The position numbers and the translations under genes were made by a program. DNA of 64,000 nt from Anticarsia gemmatalis (Eukaryota; Arthropoda; Insecta; Lepidoptera; Erebidae): contig NC_134757.1 in the NCBI RefSeq assembly GCF_050436995.1, forward strand, positions 12,784,501 to 12,848,500. Reading direction: 5' to 3'. Position 1 is the stretch's first letter. The number at the start of each line of letters is the position of its first letter. The notes under the pieces are model-generated. The model was not told the origin of the DNA. It worked only from the letters and a program-made list of their open reading frames with translations, and ran no database searches. Of the stretch, positions 38,201 through 48,889 are shown piece by piece.

Positions 38201-41200
38201 GTTACGGTAGTGTGTTCGTATGATTAAGCGTTGAAATAATATTTTAGTTGTTATTGGAGACGTAGTTTTTGTTTTGATTTGTGATAATTAGTTCATATTT
38301 AAAGTCCCACGTAACACACAATACAATATCCACTGTTTTAGATAATATTTTTATAATGTTCCACATCAAATACAATTTTAAGCCACGTTAAGCTGGCGCA
38401 ATCTGAATAAAATGAATTTATCATGATATATTTTGTTAAAAAAAAGCAAGCTGATTCTACTTGATTAAGATCCAATATAATATAATCTATTAAGAAAAAT
38501 CAACGATCTTATACAAGTAAAATTTTATGCATAAATAAAATACACCTTGTCGAACGCACTGCCGAGCATTCCCTAGAACAATTACAATTACAATCTCTAA
38601 TGTGTATGTTATATTTAACATGGGCTTCTTTACAATTATTTATTTAATATCATACGACAAAATAACATCTTGTTTTTATCACATTACGTTAGTTATAAAA
38701 CAAATAGACGGAGTATTTTTAGGTACATTACGTATTTTTATATGTGTAGGTCATAGGGACAAATATCGTGTGATTCAAAATAAAAATAGTTCATTAGTTT
38801 TTCAGTACTTCGATTCTCTACCACTATCGACTACCGACAACCGGCTAGCTATCGAAATTTTGACATTTAGAATGTACTGCCAAAATGTTTCCTACGACAC
38901 CCGTCAGAGGCGCTGATCAGATTTTCGTACAAAATTTCTCGATGACAGTCCGGTTGTCGGTAGTCAATAGTAGTAGAGAATCGAGGCACAGAGAGCGTCT
39001 ATTAGCGATTTTATCATTCGTATTGTTTATGTCACTTAACAACAAGTGTACGTCAAATTGACAGCCACTATGCAGTAGCCTGATTCTGTACAATCGGTAT
39101 TGTCGAGTATCAAAATTTTGACATTTGAAATGTACTGCCAAAATATTTACTACGACACCCGTCAGAGGCGCTGATCAGATTTTCGTACAAAATTTCTCGA
39201 TGACAGGTCGGTTGTCGGTAGTCGATAGTAGTAGAGAATCGAGCTACTTTACGTTGCAGCTTTGACTTAATGTATTAATTACTAACATAATAAAAAGAAG
39301 AAATGATCGGCATAATTATATTGACCCACAAATAGTTATCTACTGACATGTAACACAATGTATAATTATTTTTAGTCTAAGACAGAAGAGTTCGTGGTGT
39401 TCACGTTTTCAACATTTCATATCAACGATAAATAATAAAATACACAGAAATATGAATCCATACAAAAACCTCAGTAATTTAGGTAAAATGTTGTGATTCG
39501 AGATTTATACAGCTGCTGTAATAGAGACTTCTACTAGCTTGAAAGCTACAATTCGTTAGAAACGTAAGGGAAAACAGTGCCTTACCTCTACATTAGGGTT
39601 ATTCCTGTTGGCAGAGTCAGTCATGGCCAGGATCGCGACGCCCAGACTGCTGCGCGCCATGAGTAACGCTATCATGCAGAAGAACATGCAGATCATTTGG
39701 ACATGACGGATCCCGAAGCCATGGTCTGAAAAATAAATACATTTGTTTGAACTACTTCCACAGTTATTACGGCAATTCATTCAGATCATTTGGACATGAC
39801 AGATCCCGAAGCCATGGTCTGCAAAATAAATATACATTTATTTGAACAAGTTCCACACTGATTACGGCAATTTTTTTTATGTGTGAGATTGTTTTTTTGT
39901 TGATATAGCTTTTGAAGGATTGTGGGACCAAGGAGGGCCAATTTGCTTGCGAAATAGTTGACGGTTTATTTGTTTTGGCTAATTTCTTGCGCCCATAGCC
40001 AGTTGCGCTCACCGGTCGGTAAATGATCGGTGGGTGAAGCAACCATTGGCGCGGTCAATCCATAGATGGGTGGCCGCATAGTGGGCGTCTCCGTGCTTCG
40101 GAGGGCACGTAAAAGTCGGTCCCGGTTGTTGTCAATTAAGATAACAGTCGTTAAGCCACGTCAAAAGCCCTTGGGCGGTTTAAACAGCTTTGACATTAGG
40201 TTGACCACTAACTATACGAATAGTAGTAGGAATCGCCTCTGCTTATTTTTAAAGAATTTATAGTTTTTTCTATTCCTAAATCCTGTTTTATGGGCAAATT
40301 CAGAGTTGTTTATTTTAGCATTCTCTACCGTAACGAAACGTCGTTGTATAAAGCACACATGAACAACAACAATTTTTTTCAAAGAAAACAGCAATGCAAT
40401 TCCAGTTTGCAAGCAACACGTAAAACAACTGTATCAAACAAGACAGTATTGTTACAGCTTGTATTGTACAACGTTTCCAATTTAACACTACGCTGCATCA
40501 CGTTAAGGAAGAGAATAGGAGGATCGAATAAGAACTGATCTATGAATGATTTGAGTTACAATTGGTTGTTGAAGTGAAAGATTTGCTGGATAATGATGAT
40601 TAACATAGAATTAATTTTGCTTTCTGTTTGAATTAAAGAGTCAACGACGTGTACCTGTGGGTTTAGTGATCATTAGCTCGATGCTCTACTACTATCGACT
40701 ACCAACAACCGGCTTGTCATTGAGAAATGTTGTATGAAAATCTGATCAGCGCCTCTGTTGGGCGTCGTAGCAAATATTTTGGCAGTACATTCTAAATGTC
40801 AAACTTTCGATACTCGACAGTACCGACTGTACAGAATCGCGCTGCAGTATGCGTGTCACATATGTCAGTTGACAACTAGATTACGTCAAATTGATGGTCA
40901 CTATTCAGTAAATTGCTAATGTAACATCACTCGTCTACATATACATATATCACTATAATAACGGAGAAAACTATTTACAGCATAGCGGCTTTCATATAGT
41001 TGCCAACTGAGATTCGTTATAATCCACCATTATTCAAACTATTCTTTTAGTAATCTTTCAAGACAACGATTTTCTACCACTATCGTCAATTAAATACATA
41101 AATAAACAATTAGCGATAAGGTTTTACTTTTTCATAAATTTTTCCATTTGTAATTAGATTTTACCTTGAGTGTTATTATAATATAATCTTTAAGAAAATA

Positions 41201-44200
41201 ATCGTAAGAGAACAAAAATATCTGCATACATAGTGGACACACACTGAGTTTGTTCCCGTGCAAAATATCTTTATATATGTAATTCTTCTGTAAGTGTGTC
41301 GGTCACTGAACTTCTCTTAAACGACTGGACCGATTTTGATGAATTTTTTTGTGTGTGTTCAAGGGGATCTGAGAATGGTTTAGATTCACAATTTTGTCCG
41401 CTAGACAATGTTTTTTTATTAAATTTTTATGGCAAAACAACGTTTGCCGGGTCAGCTAGTATTCATATATATAAAAAATAATATAAACATGCGTTCCCAA
41501 AAAAACAAAGTTATTCAGACCTCTTCCATATTGTAATACAAAGATACAATTTCTAGACCTTTGTAAATGAAGGTCTGAAGTAAAATATAAGGTTATTTCT
41601 GTAACAATGTAAAGATTTCAATTTCGCGGTTCAGTTACCTTTGCTTCATACGGAAGTATGGGGGCGTAATGTTACCAGCTTTTGTAGTAAGAAGATTATT
41701 TTTTAAGGTTATTTTTGGGAATATAATAAGATTATAAATGAACTACATGGAATATTGAGCATAAACTCTCGAAAAGATTTACCTGTTTATATAAAACTTG
41801 AATAAATATAATATTAATATCCATTTTGTATAGCATATACAAAAATATCATTGCGTATACAGTTTAAGACCCAATAGCAATTTTAATATATTAGTGTGAG
41901 ACAATAAACTTGTAAGTAATTTTTATTTATTTTATAATGACTTTATCATATCCTCTCTCTATATCTGGGACCCACTCTCAGAAGTGGGTTTTATAGTATT
42001 TTATTTACACACTATGTAAAACGTAATATTATGTTCAAATTCTGGCAGATGACAAAATAATTAATCAATTAGTTCTAAAGTTTCACTACTAACCTTAGAT
42101 CAAAAATTTCAAGCTGTTAATAATATTATGTCGTAACAAATATTAATTTAAATCAAAGTATCTTTCAAAGTATTCACAAACAACTTGTCTGAAGAAATAA
42201 ATCGCAGTGTTGAGTAAAAAGTGAAGCTCAAATTAAACCCAGTTTTAGTAACAGCTTGCAAACTTTACACTTTTCCTTTTGTATTTCTGTCTTCTGATTA
42301 ATTAAGTTTTAGTTTGTTGGGTGGCGAAGCTGTTCCGCTACTTCTCGAGAAAAAACATAATATCGTTCCTCGAAATAGGGTAAGTCTTGTTTATTAATTG
42401 TGGAAAATAAAAACCTCATTTTTTATCATTAAAACGCTAATATTATGAAGAATTAAATGTCGTATTGCTTAAGTAGGTACTATACCTAACCTGAATTGTG
42501 TTACTATCAAACGCAATCAAAGAAATGTAGTAAACCGATTCGAAAAACTTTCCTACGCGAACACGTGCTAGTTTTGGCATGTCATAAAAATATATACAAT
42601 ACAAGTTGATTCGTAGGAAAAGCTACTTAAAAGATACTTTCAATCACCTACCTGCTAATCAACAAAATAAAATTCAAATCGTTAAATCGAATATAAAATG
42701 TTCAAATCAAAACATTGCAGTAGAGCAATTTCCTGCCACTATTGACTGCCACATGTACCTGCATATATTATATAAACAACACATCCGGCTAGCAGTAAAC
42801 AAATTTTATATGAAAACTTGATCAGCGCTCCTAGCGGGGGCCGTAGGAACTAGTTTTTAAGTACATTTTGAATGCCAGACTCTCCATAGTACCTACTGTA
42901 GAAAATCGCGCTACAGAAAACGAAGTTATTTCAACAGACAGTATTGGCTAGCGTTTATTAAACTTATACCACGAACATTGTACCAGACCAATAATCCTAC
43001 AATTGTGAAGAAAAATACAATAATACAATTAAAATCGACTGGAGAGTAAATCTAATAAGAAAGACAAGTTAATGATATTAGTCTTTAATTACTTGATACT
43101 GTGAGATAGTCACGTACTTCAATTTATATGAAACTGGTGTTCTATTATGAGATTATATTGGAAATGTGATTTCAATTCTTTGTTATTAAGCGTGATAGCA
43201 TTTTGAGATTTTATTGACCTAATTTTCTTTATAAGCTGGACATTTCGATATGTTTTAGATTTTTTGGGCTGTTAATTGGGTGGCTTTCAATGGTTTCTGA
43301 AGTCTTTGATTATACGAAATACTGTTTTCTTTTCGGGGTAGATAATAATCTAAATCTCAACCTTACTTTTGACTGACTTTAGCATTCTGAGATAAATTGC
43401 ATTCATGTATCTTACAAATATCATAAATGCGAAAGTCTTTTATCAATTACACCAAAGTTACTATAGCGGATTTTGAAGACAATAGTTATAACGTGGATTA
43501 ACATATTTAATATTTTTATACGGAGAAATCTTTACGCGGCAGGTAGAAGCTAGCTAATAAAATAATTCCATCTATCTCTATCGCGTACTACCTCATACCT
43601 GTCAGTTAGAACATAAATTATTTTATTTGATTTCATACCTTTCACATTTATCATTTCCATTTCTCGAATATCGTCACTTTACAGTCGTATATGAAAATTA
43701 AATCACCCTGATATCAAATCTCACATGGACTATCTTTGTGGTCAAGACATAAGTGTATGTAAGTTTAGGATTCAAATCCCGGGTCTAACAAAAGTGCGAT
43801 TAGACTTTTCTAATATGTAGCTTAAAATGAATGTTCTCAATAGCAGCTGAACGTTTGATAATAGGCTCGCCCCATATTACATGGGACTAAAATTTCAAAC
43901 ATATGTTATACACCTCTACCTACATTCCAGGTTATAAAAGGCTTCTTATGATAAGTATGAATTACTCGTGTCATGCAACAGGTATCAGTTGTACAAACAC
44001 CATTACATTTAAACTTCTTACAATTTTACCAATTGAACTTTGAAAGCATCAGCACACAAACCTACTCCTATACAAAACCGACCAGATATATACACATATA
44101 GGTTACACGTAGTACAGTCAGAAGCAAAAGTAGCTCGGTGGAGCATTTTCTAAATACTATCGAGTATTGAAAACCGTATAGCTGTTGAGAAATTATGTAT

Positions 44201-47185
44201 GAAATCAGATTAGTAGGTCAGTCGGTACTATCGCGAGTTTAGCATTGAAAATGTTCCTTGGAAGGTAATTCCTGCGTTACCCGTCAGAGGCGCTGATTAG
44301 GTTGTCATACAAAATTTGTCGATTATTAGCCGGTTGTCGGTCAAAAGTGATATTAAGTTGCGTAACTTGTCTAAAAATTGAGCCTAGTTTGAAAACAAAC
44401 TAGGCGCAGAGACAGTTTTTATCGTAACTTTAAATAAAAAACTGCGCGCTACTCGATAGTACCGAGTATAGGAAATTTCGCTACAGCACATTCAAAACCT
44501 CACCTCAACTATAATACAAATTTGCATTTTATAATGCTCTACTAACTCTTGTTTTATTTAATTTTTGTTTATATTTTTAGAAAGGTTACACATTTATTGG
44601 TTTTCTAACTATGAAGATTTTATTTTTGACTATTTATCCCATCCATATGTTTTTTTTATTATGCAAGGAGCTGCGAACTATGAGCGATATAGATTAAACG
44701 TCAAGTATCTGAAAGACTTATAAAAAAATATTCATTTTTTTACTTTACATTTTCTAAAGTTTGCTTTTTATTTCTCTACTCTAGTTAGGTTCACCAAACG
44801 GAACTACACAGCTTTACGAAACCAATTTGTTTAAGTATTTCGCAACTATGTAATAACCATGCAATACTTGCATTATGTAAAGTGCCCGTTTTGAGAAATG
44901 CCCTCTATCGTTACTACACCAATAGCAATATGCACTATAATATGTTTGAAATGCACTGTAAGATGGGAAACCTAAAATTTTCCATATAAGCTTTTCGCGA
45001 AGTGCATCTGCTGCATATTATTATATTAGATATACTATGAATTTTGTACTCAGTCTGTACAACATTTTATGGAAATAGAATCTTGTTAAAAGCAGGGTTC
45101 TGAAATTATTGTATTTTACACAGTTATCTACATTCTATAAATTTGCGAGGAATAAACTTCGAGATGTCTTGTCAATTGTATGATTTTATCATTATTATTT
45201 ATTGTATGGTAATGTGTCACAAAAATGGATTTTATAATTTCATCAAACTCTTCAAAATTGGCTTTTGTAAAACAAAGATCAGATTGTACCTATTATTATT
45301 AACTAATTATTTTGCATTATAATCTTTAAATATAGGGATATTACGATAAAATTACTTCACTTGACCAGTTTCTTTCTTTTTAAAAGACAACTCCCGCACT
45401 AAGAATTGCTCTTGTGTCGCGGGGACTTTTACAAACATACAAACAACGGACACAAAGCACAACCAGACCCGAAACAATTCTTTGTGGATCGCACAAATAA
45501 TTGCTCCGTGTAGAAATCGAACCCACGACCTCCCGACGCAGTGGTGTTGGCGTGGTGACCTAAACCACTGCGGCAGGGAGGCAGTCATATATTCAGTATG
45601 ATGACTTCTAAAGTTTCATGTTGCAATACCATATTTACAATAACAATCGCTGCATAGAATGGTCACCCAAAATTTTAAAAGTCATTTTGCCTCCGTGGCG
45701 CATTGGTTTAGGTCACTGTGCCATTGCGTCGGGAGGTCGTGGGTTCGATTCCCACACGGAACAATTATTTATGCGATCCACAAATAGTTATTTCGGGTCT
45801 GGTTGTACTTTGTATCCGTTATTTGTTTGTTCCGACACAAGAGCAAGTCTTAATGCGGGAGCTGTAATTTTTTTAAAAAGAAAGATAAAAAAGTCAGTCT
45901 TCGCAGATTTTCGTTGTCGCCAGTACCTGTATCACACAAGTACGGTTCTATACTTTCATGGGATTATTTGACGCGGTAACGTTATTTACTTAGGATAGAA
46001 TGTGTAATCGTTTTTCTCTGTTTATTCGGGTCTTTGCCATCGATTCCTTGCTCCCAGTTACATGAATATGGTAATAGTCGAAATGGAGGGGCAAATTATG
46101 ATGTAACGGTACCAAATGCTAATAGGCCCGGAATTTTCGAGTTGATGCTAAAAATAAGTGGAAATTAGGGGTTTTGAAAGAAATTATAGTAATATAAAAT
46201 TGGGCACGTTGACATGAATGTATTAAAATGGTCCTATATTATAAAATGTGGGTTTGTTATTACATAGTTAAGAAATAGTCTTCGCTATCGTACCTCGATT
46301 TAAAAATATGACACTATATTTTTTCTTATTAATTGCTTTATATACGACCTTATATCTGGAACTACAGTTAACATTGGACTTGGTAGTTACAGATACATTC
46401 AATAAAATTTTCAAACACATGGCTATTATAAACAACAATCTATTTTAATTTTATCTCTACTAAGATATTATGTTAAAATGATCTACTATGTAGATCTCGT
46501 ACTTCAGATTTTTAGGAAAAACGGGTCTTAAATTAGTTATTTTTATAGGTTCTTTGTCGCCGATCTCCTAAATATATTTTTTACTAAAGTACAACTTTAT
46601 TTCCCTGAAGGATTAAGTTTATTGTTTACTTCAACAGAAATAAAACTTTATGGAAGTCTGTCTGTGACGGAAATAATAAAAGTTTTCCTTACGGATTAAA
46701 AAAAAGTAATAACAATAACGTATTTTTGTCTCTTAAGATAATGAACAATTAGTTATTTTGGATTTTTAAGTAGAAAGTTAAAAACCTCTTGAGTTTCAAA
46801 GTATTTTTTCCGATTAAGGGTCTGATTAAGTAAACAGAGGGTTTTATTTTTTAATCTGAACTCCATTATTAAGACATCATACAATTTTTGACACAAAACC
46901 ATCATAAATCTGTATGTATGATTGGTTTTAGGTTTTTTGTCTACAATAACGACAGTTCGTTGTTGTAGAAATAGAAAGTTTGAGGTATCACACAATTACA
47001 AGCTTCTACCAAATTTTTGTGAATTTAAACACTTATTGTAAAAAATTCCACATACCTTCTTTTCCACATTCATACATCACACTCACCATTAAGCAACAAG
47101 TAACAAAAAGAAAATAATATTTACATTTGGTCGACGATCCCTCGGAGGGCTTCATAGCAAATTTTGTGTTGTTTCCTTCAGTCAT
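32250..47185 (-). CDS. Gene C: SLC17-type putative inorganic phosphate cotransporter, complete, 11 coding exons, 497 aa
   Basis: Exons in transcript order: 47185-47125, 39725-39586, 37562-37383, 37012-36874, 36505-36288, 35407-35255, 34840-34708, 33936-33812, 33332-33210, 32795-32651, 32326-32250. They total 1494 nt, ATG to TAA, all GT/AG and phase-consistent. An in-frame TGA lies nine bases before the ATG, which has a favourable A-rich context. Family landmarks: residues 21-60 (YHGFGIRHVQM onward) helix 1; 86-104 GYMSMQIPAGLLAKRFGGK; R137 in VRVAMGLSQ followed by ASHTLLGRWLPANER; 385-395 NHLDLSPQFAG; and GSSERQAWD near the C-terminus. These are hallmarks of SLC17/Picot-type 12-helix carriers, and length is typical. 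Intron 1 is 7.4 kb and crowded with repeats, including a tandem copy of part of exon 2 (39782-39872). Substrate is not inferable. It sits upstream of paralogue B on the same strand. Confidence 0.92.
33646..33689. repeat. 44-bp near-perfect hairpin in gene C intron
   Basis: ATGGTTTGAGCTTAA (33646-33660) and TTAAGCTCAAACCAT (33675-33689) are exact inverts, with inner ACTCAGT / ACTGA pairing. It leaves a very short loop. Confidence 0.7.
33963..34212 (+). mobile_element. Non-autonomous Helitron (family H1)
   Basis: Starts TCTATACTAATATTATAAAG after an A and ends GGGTCAGCTAG before a T: the 5' TC, 3' CTAG and A/T insertion site of Helitrons. A short hairpin GCAAGCGAAGTTGC lies just before the 3' end. 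Copies at 50526-50769, 59972-60230 and 61294-61710 share both ends. No helicase is encoded. Confidence 0.82.
34236..34442 (-). mobile_element. 5S-headed SINE family 2, full-length copy
   Basis: On the minus strand the head reads AACGATCTGTGGGTTAAGCA and GGGTGACTGCATAG. The core has CTCCTTGCTTCGGAGGGCA, and the element ends TGACACTAGGTTGACCACTA. It lies 23 bases from the Helitron at 33963-34212. Confidence 0.8.
35093..35135 (-). repeat. Fragment of repeat family R3
   Basis: AATACGGGAATTAACGCGAA is the inverse of the 3' end of the 50776-50905 copy. Confidence 0.45.
35408..36287. other. Gene C intron 5, nothing recognised
   Basis: AT-rich, with no repeat recognised by eye. Clean splice borders on both sides. 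Confidence 0.45.
38804..38988. mobile_element. MITE family M1, rearranged copy with two like ends
   Basis: Both ends carry the same terminus in inverted orientation: CGATTCTCTACCACTATCGA on the left, and TAGTAGTAGAGAATCGAG on the right. Other copies have the CTCTAC end on one side and the CTGTAC end on the other. The centre (AGAGGCGCTGATCAG) is family-typical. Confidence 0.75.
39074..39247 (+). mobile_element. MITE family M1, full-length copy
   Basis: From CAGTAGCCTGATTCTGTACA to AGTAGTAGAGAATCGAGCTA, with the CGACACCCGTCAGAGGCGCT centre. About 85 bases from the rearranged copy. Confidence 0.8.
39689..39872. repeat. 93-bp tandem duplication of the 5' part of gene C exon 2 with its acceptor
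   Basis: Copy 1 (39689-39781) contains the first 37 bases of exon 2, the real acceptor and intron sequence. Copy 2 (39782-39872) repeats them with scattered changes (GACGGATCCC becomes GACAGATCCC, TGAAAAATAA becomes TGCAAAATAA). Copy 2 keeps an intact CAG acceptor but has no donor and meets an in-frame TGA soon after the duplicated coding part. It is therefore a decoy splice site rather than an alternative exon. Confidence 0.85.
39998..40214 (+). mobile_element. 5S-headed SINE family 2, full-length copy
   Basis: The head CACCGGTCGGTAAATGATCG, GTGAAGCAACCATTGGCGCG and ATAGATGGGTGGCCGCATAG resembles the 5S rRNA stretch TTAAGCA...GGGCGCGG...GGATGGGTGACCGC. The core CTCCGTGCTTCGGAGGGCAC, GTCCCGGTTGT and ACAGTCGTTAAGCC are shared with family 1. 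The tail ends TTGACCACTAACTA. Confidence 0.8.
40674..40846 (-). mobile_element. MITE family M1, full-length copy
   Basis: Inverted relative to 39074-39247: TAGCTCGATGCTCTACTACT at one end and TGTACAGAATCGCGCTGCAG at the other. Confidence 0.8.
41268..41459 (+). mobile_element. Non-autonomous Helitron, second subfamily
   Basis: Starts TCTTTATATATGTAATTC after an A and ends GCCGGGTCAGCTAG before a T. The body (GACTGGACCGATTTTGATGA) differs from H1, but the 3' end is shared. Confidence 0.7.
42717..42915 (-). mobile_element. MITE family M1, diverged copy
   Basis: CTTGATCAGCGCTCCTAGCG and the terminus GAAAATCGCGCTACAG are recognisable. The left arm carries a small insertion. Confidence 0.65.
43410..43553 (+). 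mobile_element. Degenerate Helitron-like element
   Basis: Starts TCTTACAAATATCATAAATG after an A and ends AGAAGCTAG, but is followed by C rather than T. Same subfamily as 49984-50175. Confidence 0.45.
43820..43990 (-). repeat. Interspersed repeat family R2 in gene C intron 1
   Basis: Inverse of the 22310-22490 copy, with ATACACCTCTACCTACATTC and TTCTCAATAGC in matching order. Confidence 0.5.
44130..44480. mobile_element. Composite of MITE family M1 pieces
   Basis: GTAGCTCGGTGGAGC opens it, CCGTCAGAGGCGCTGATTAG and GCCGGTTGTCGGT lie in the middle, and GAAATTTCGCTACAG closes it. A perfect small hairpin CCTAGTTTGAAAACAAACTAGG sits inside. It looks like one copy broken by, or nested with, another. 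Confidence 0.55.
45375..45588 (-). mobile_element. tRNA-derived SINE family T copy
   Basis: Inverted copy of 30345-30557: the AAAAGACAACTCCCGCACT tail on the left, and a B box within GAAATCGAACCCACGACC. Confidence 0.85.
45684..45885 (+). mobile_element. tRNA-derived SINE family T copy
   Basis: TTGCCTCCGTGGCGCATTGG and GGTTCGATTCCCACACGG form the A and B boxes. The body is TCTGGTTGTACTTTGTATCC. It faces the inverted copy at 45375-45588 across about 95 bases. Confidence 0.85.
45886..47124. other. 5' part of gene C intron 1, nothing recognised
   Basis: AT-rich, with no repeat or alternative exon recognised. Confidence 0.4.
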
Positions 47186-48802
47186 TTTTCGTTGTCAACA
47201 GTTCACATCACTCCTCGAAGAGAAGTGCTTCTCCAGACCGCTACACTTTATTAATATACTAATACATTAACTGTACAACAAAGGAAAATATACCTTATTA
47301 TGTGAACAATACAGTTGGTATTCAAATGTTTGGTGTTGACCGTTTCAGGTAGCGATATCAAAAAGTCCACAATATGAGTTATTGTTTAGGTTCAAATTAA
47401 CTTAGTGATATGTAATTGTTTTGTTTGATTTAGACTAGTGTTTTGCGTATGGTTTTACTCGTTAGCGTAGGAGAAATGGCTTATTATATTCAATAATATA
47501 CTTACATGATGATGAGCTAGCGACAACTAAAGATTAATTCTTTCAAAAACAAATCAGAGACACCTTTCATTCAGCAGTGGGACACATACATTACTTATAA
47601 ATCATACATTATCATAATATATTATATCGACCAGAGTCTCATACATTATCATATTATATCTGATTCTGGTCTCTGCTTATCCCTAATTATGGGAAAAAGG
47701 CGTAATTTAAAACGTGTAAGTATTGTGATATTAATATAAATAAACCCTTTAAATACTAATTACATATTGTACAAACGAAAAACATTAAAATATAAATATA
47801 CTTAATTTAAATAAGGCATTATAACATATCTCCGCATCGCCACAATGGGGTAAATATTTTATATAAATCTTTTTTTAGTTATATTACAATAAGAAAGCAA
47901 TAAAAACAACAATAATAACATTTATAATAATTCTTAATAAATAAAGACTTGCATTAAACTAAATTGCATCAAATACTATCAACCTGGAATCAGAATAAAA
48001 ACTAGTGCGATACTTCTTCTTAAAGTTATTCTGTAAAATATTTTAATACTTCTAACACGTTCCAAAGAAAACTAAACACAGAAAATGAAACTATTTTTGA
48101 AACTCACTGTTTTAAAAATATTAAAGCTCTTTCCGTAAGTTTGAAAATGTACAAAAGTGTTCAAAATAAACCGTTGCGATACTGCCTCTAAGGCTATATT
48201 ATTATTGTTATGTGGCAAGACTTTGTTCTAGATTTTATTATATCTAGCCAGACGAAGCCAATTATTAGGTGCCTAGATAAAAGCTTGGTCGTAAGTGAAT
48301 ATTATATTTTGAAAAGAATTAGGTCTTTCATTTAGAAGAAAACTAGAAAATTTTAGATACGATGTAGACATGAATTTGTACGACCAATGTATTGAATGTT
48401 TGTTCGATAGTAAAAGGAGAGATTCTTTGAAAGGAGATGAGTTATTTGATTTTATAATATTTAAAGATATAATCAAACATATTTGTTTTAAAAACTATAA
48501 ATAAGTCAACTGACAGAAGGACGGGCTGAAAAAGTTCAACATAGTGACAATTGTTTCAAGTTTACGAAGCAAATCAAATATTTACTAATGAGTAATTATT
48601 TAAATATTATTGATTTATAATAGCGGACAAACCCACATTTTTATACAAAACTCGTACTTCTCCGCAATTCTGTCTAGATTATTGTTATATGGCTACTACT
48701 TTCATAAATCGTGTTCCAGTGGAACTTCTAGATAAAAACTATTCTAGGTCCTTTCTTAGGTTTCAAACATTTTTTTTTGTGCAAATTTTCCCCAAGGGGA
48801 AG
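47186..48802. other. Region upstream of gene C
   Basis: No gene recognised. CTCTGCTTATCCCTAATTAT at about 47670-47690 resembles the end of repeat family R1. Confidence 0.4.
47247..47257 (-). promoter_or_regulatory. Possible TATA-like element upstream of gene C
   Basis: On the minus strand TATTAATAAAG lies about 60-70 bases before the gene C start codon. It could be a core promoter if the 5' UTR is short. The sequence is AT-rich, no initiator is evident, and chance occurrence is likely. Confidence 0.2.
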
Positions 48803-48889
48803 AACAGACAGACAGACAGACAGACAGACAAACGGACAGGCAGACAGACAGACAAGCAGGCAGACAAACAGACGGACAGACAGACAGAG
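48803..48889 (+). repeat. (ACAG)n microsatellite
   Basis: An imperfect tetranucleotide array. The open frame across it (RQTDRQTDK-type) is a by-product. Confidence 0.95.

Noticed and set aside
39998..40090. 5S rRNA gene or pseudogene on its own
   Set aside because: The 5S-like part is fused to a conserved body and tail present in several copies, one with a target duplication, so it is part of a retroposon.
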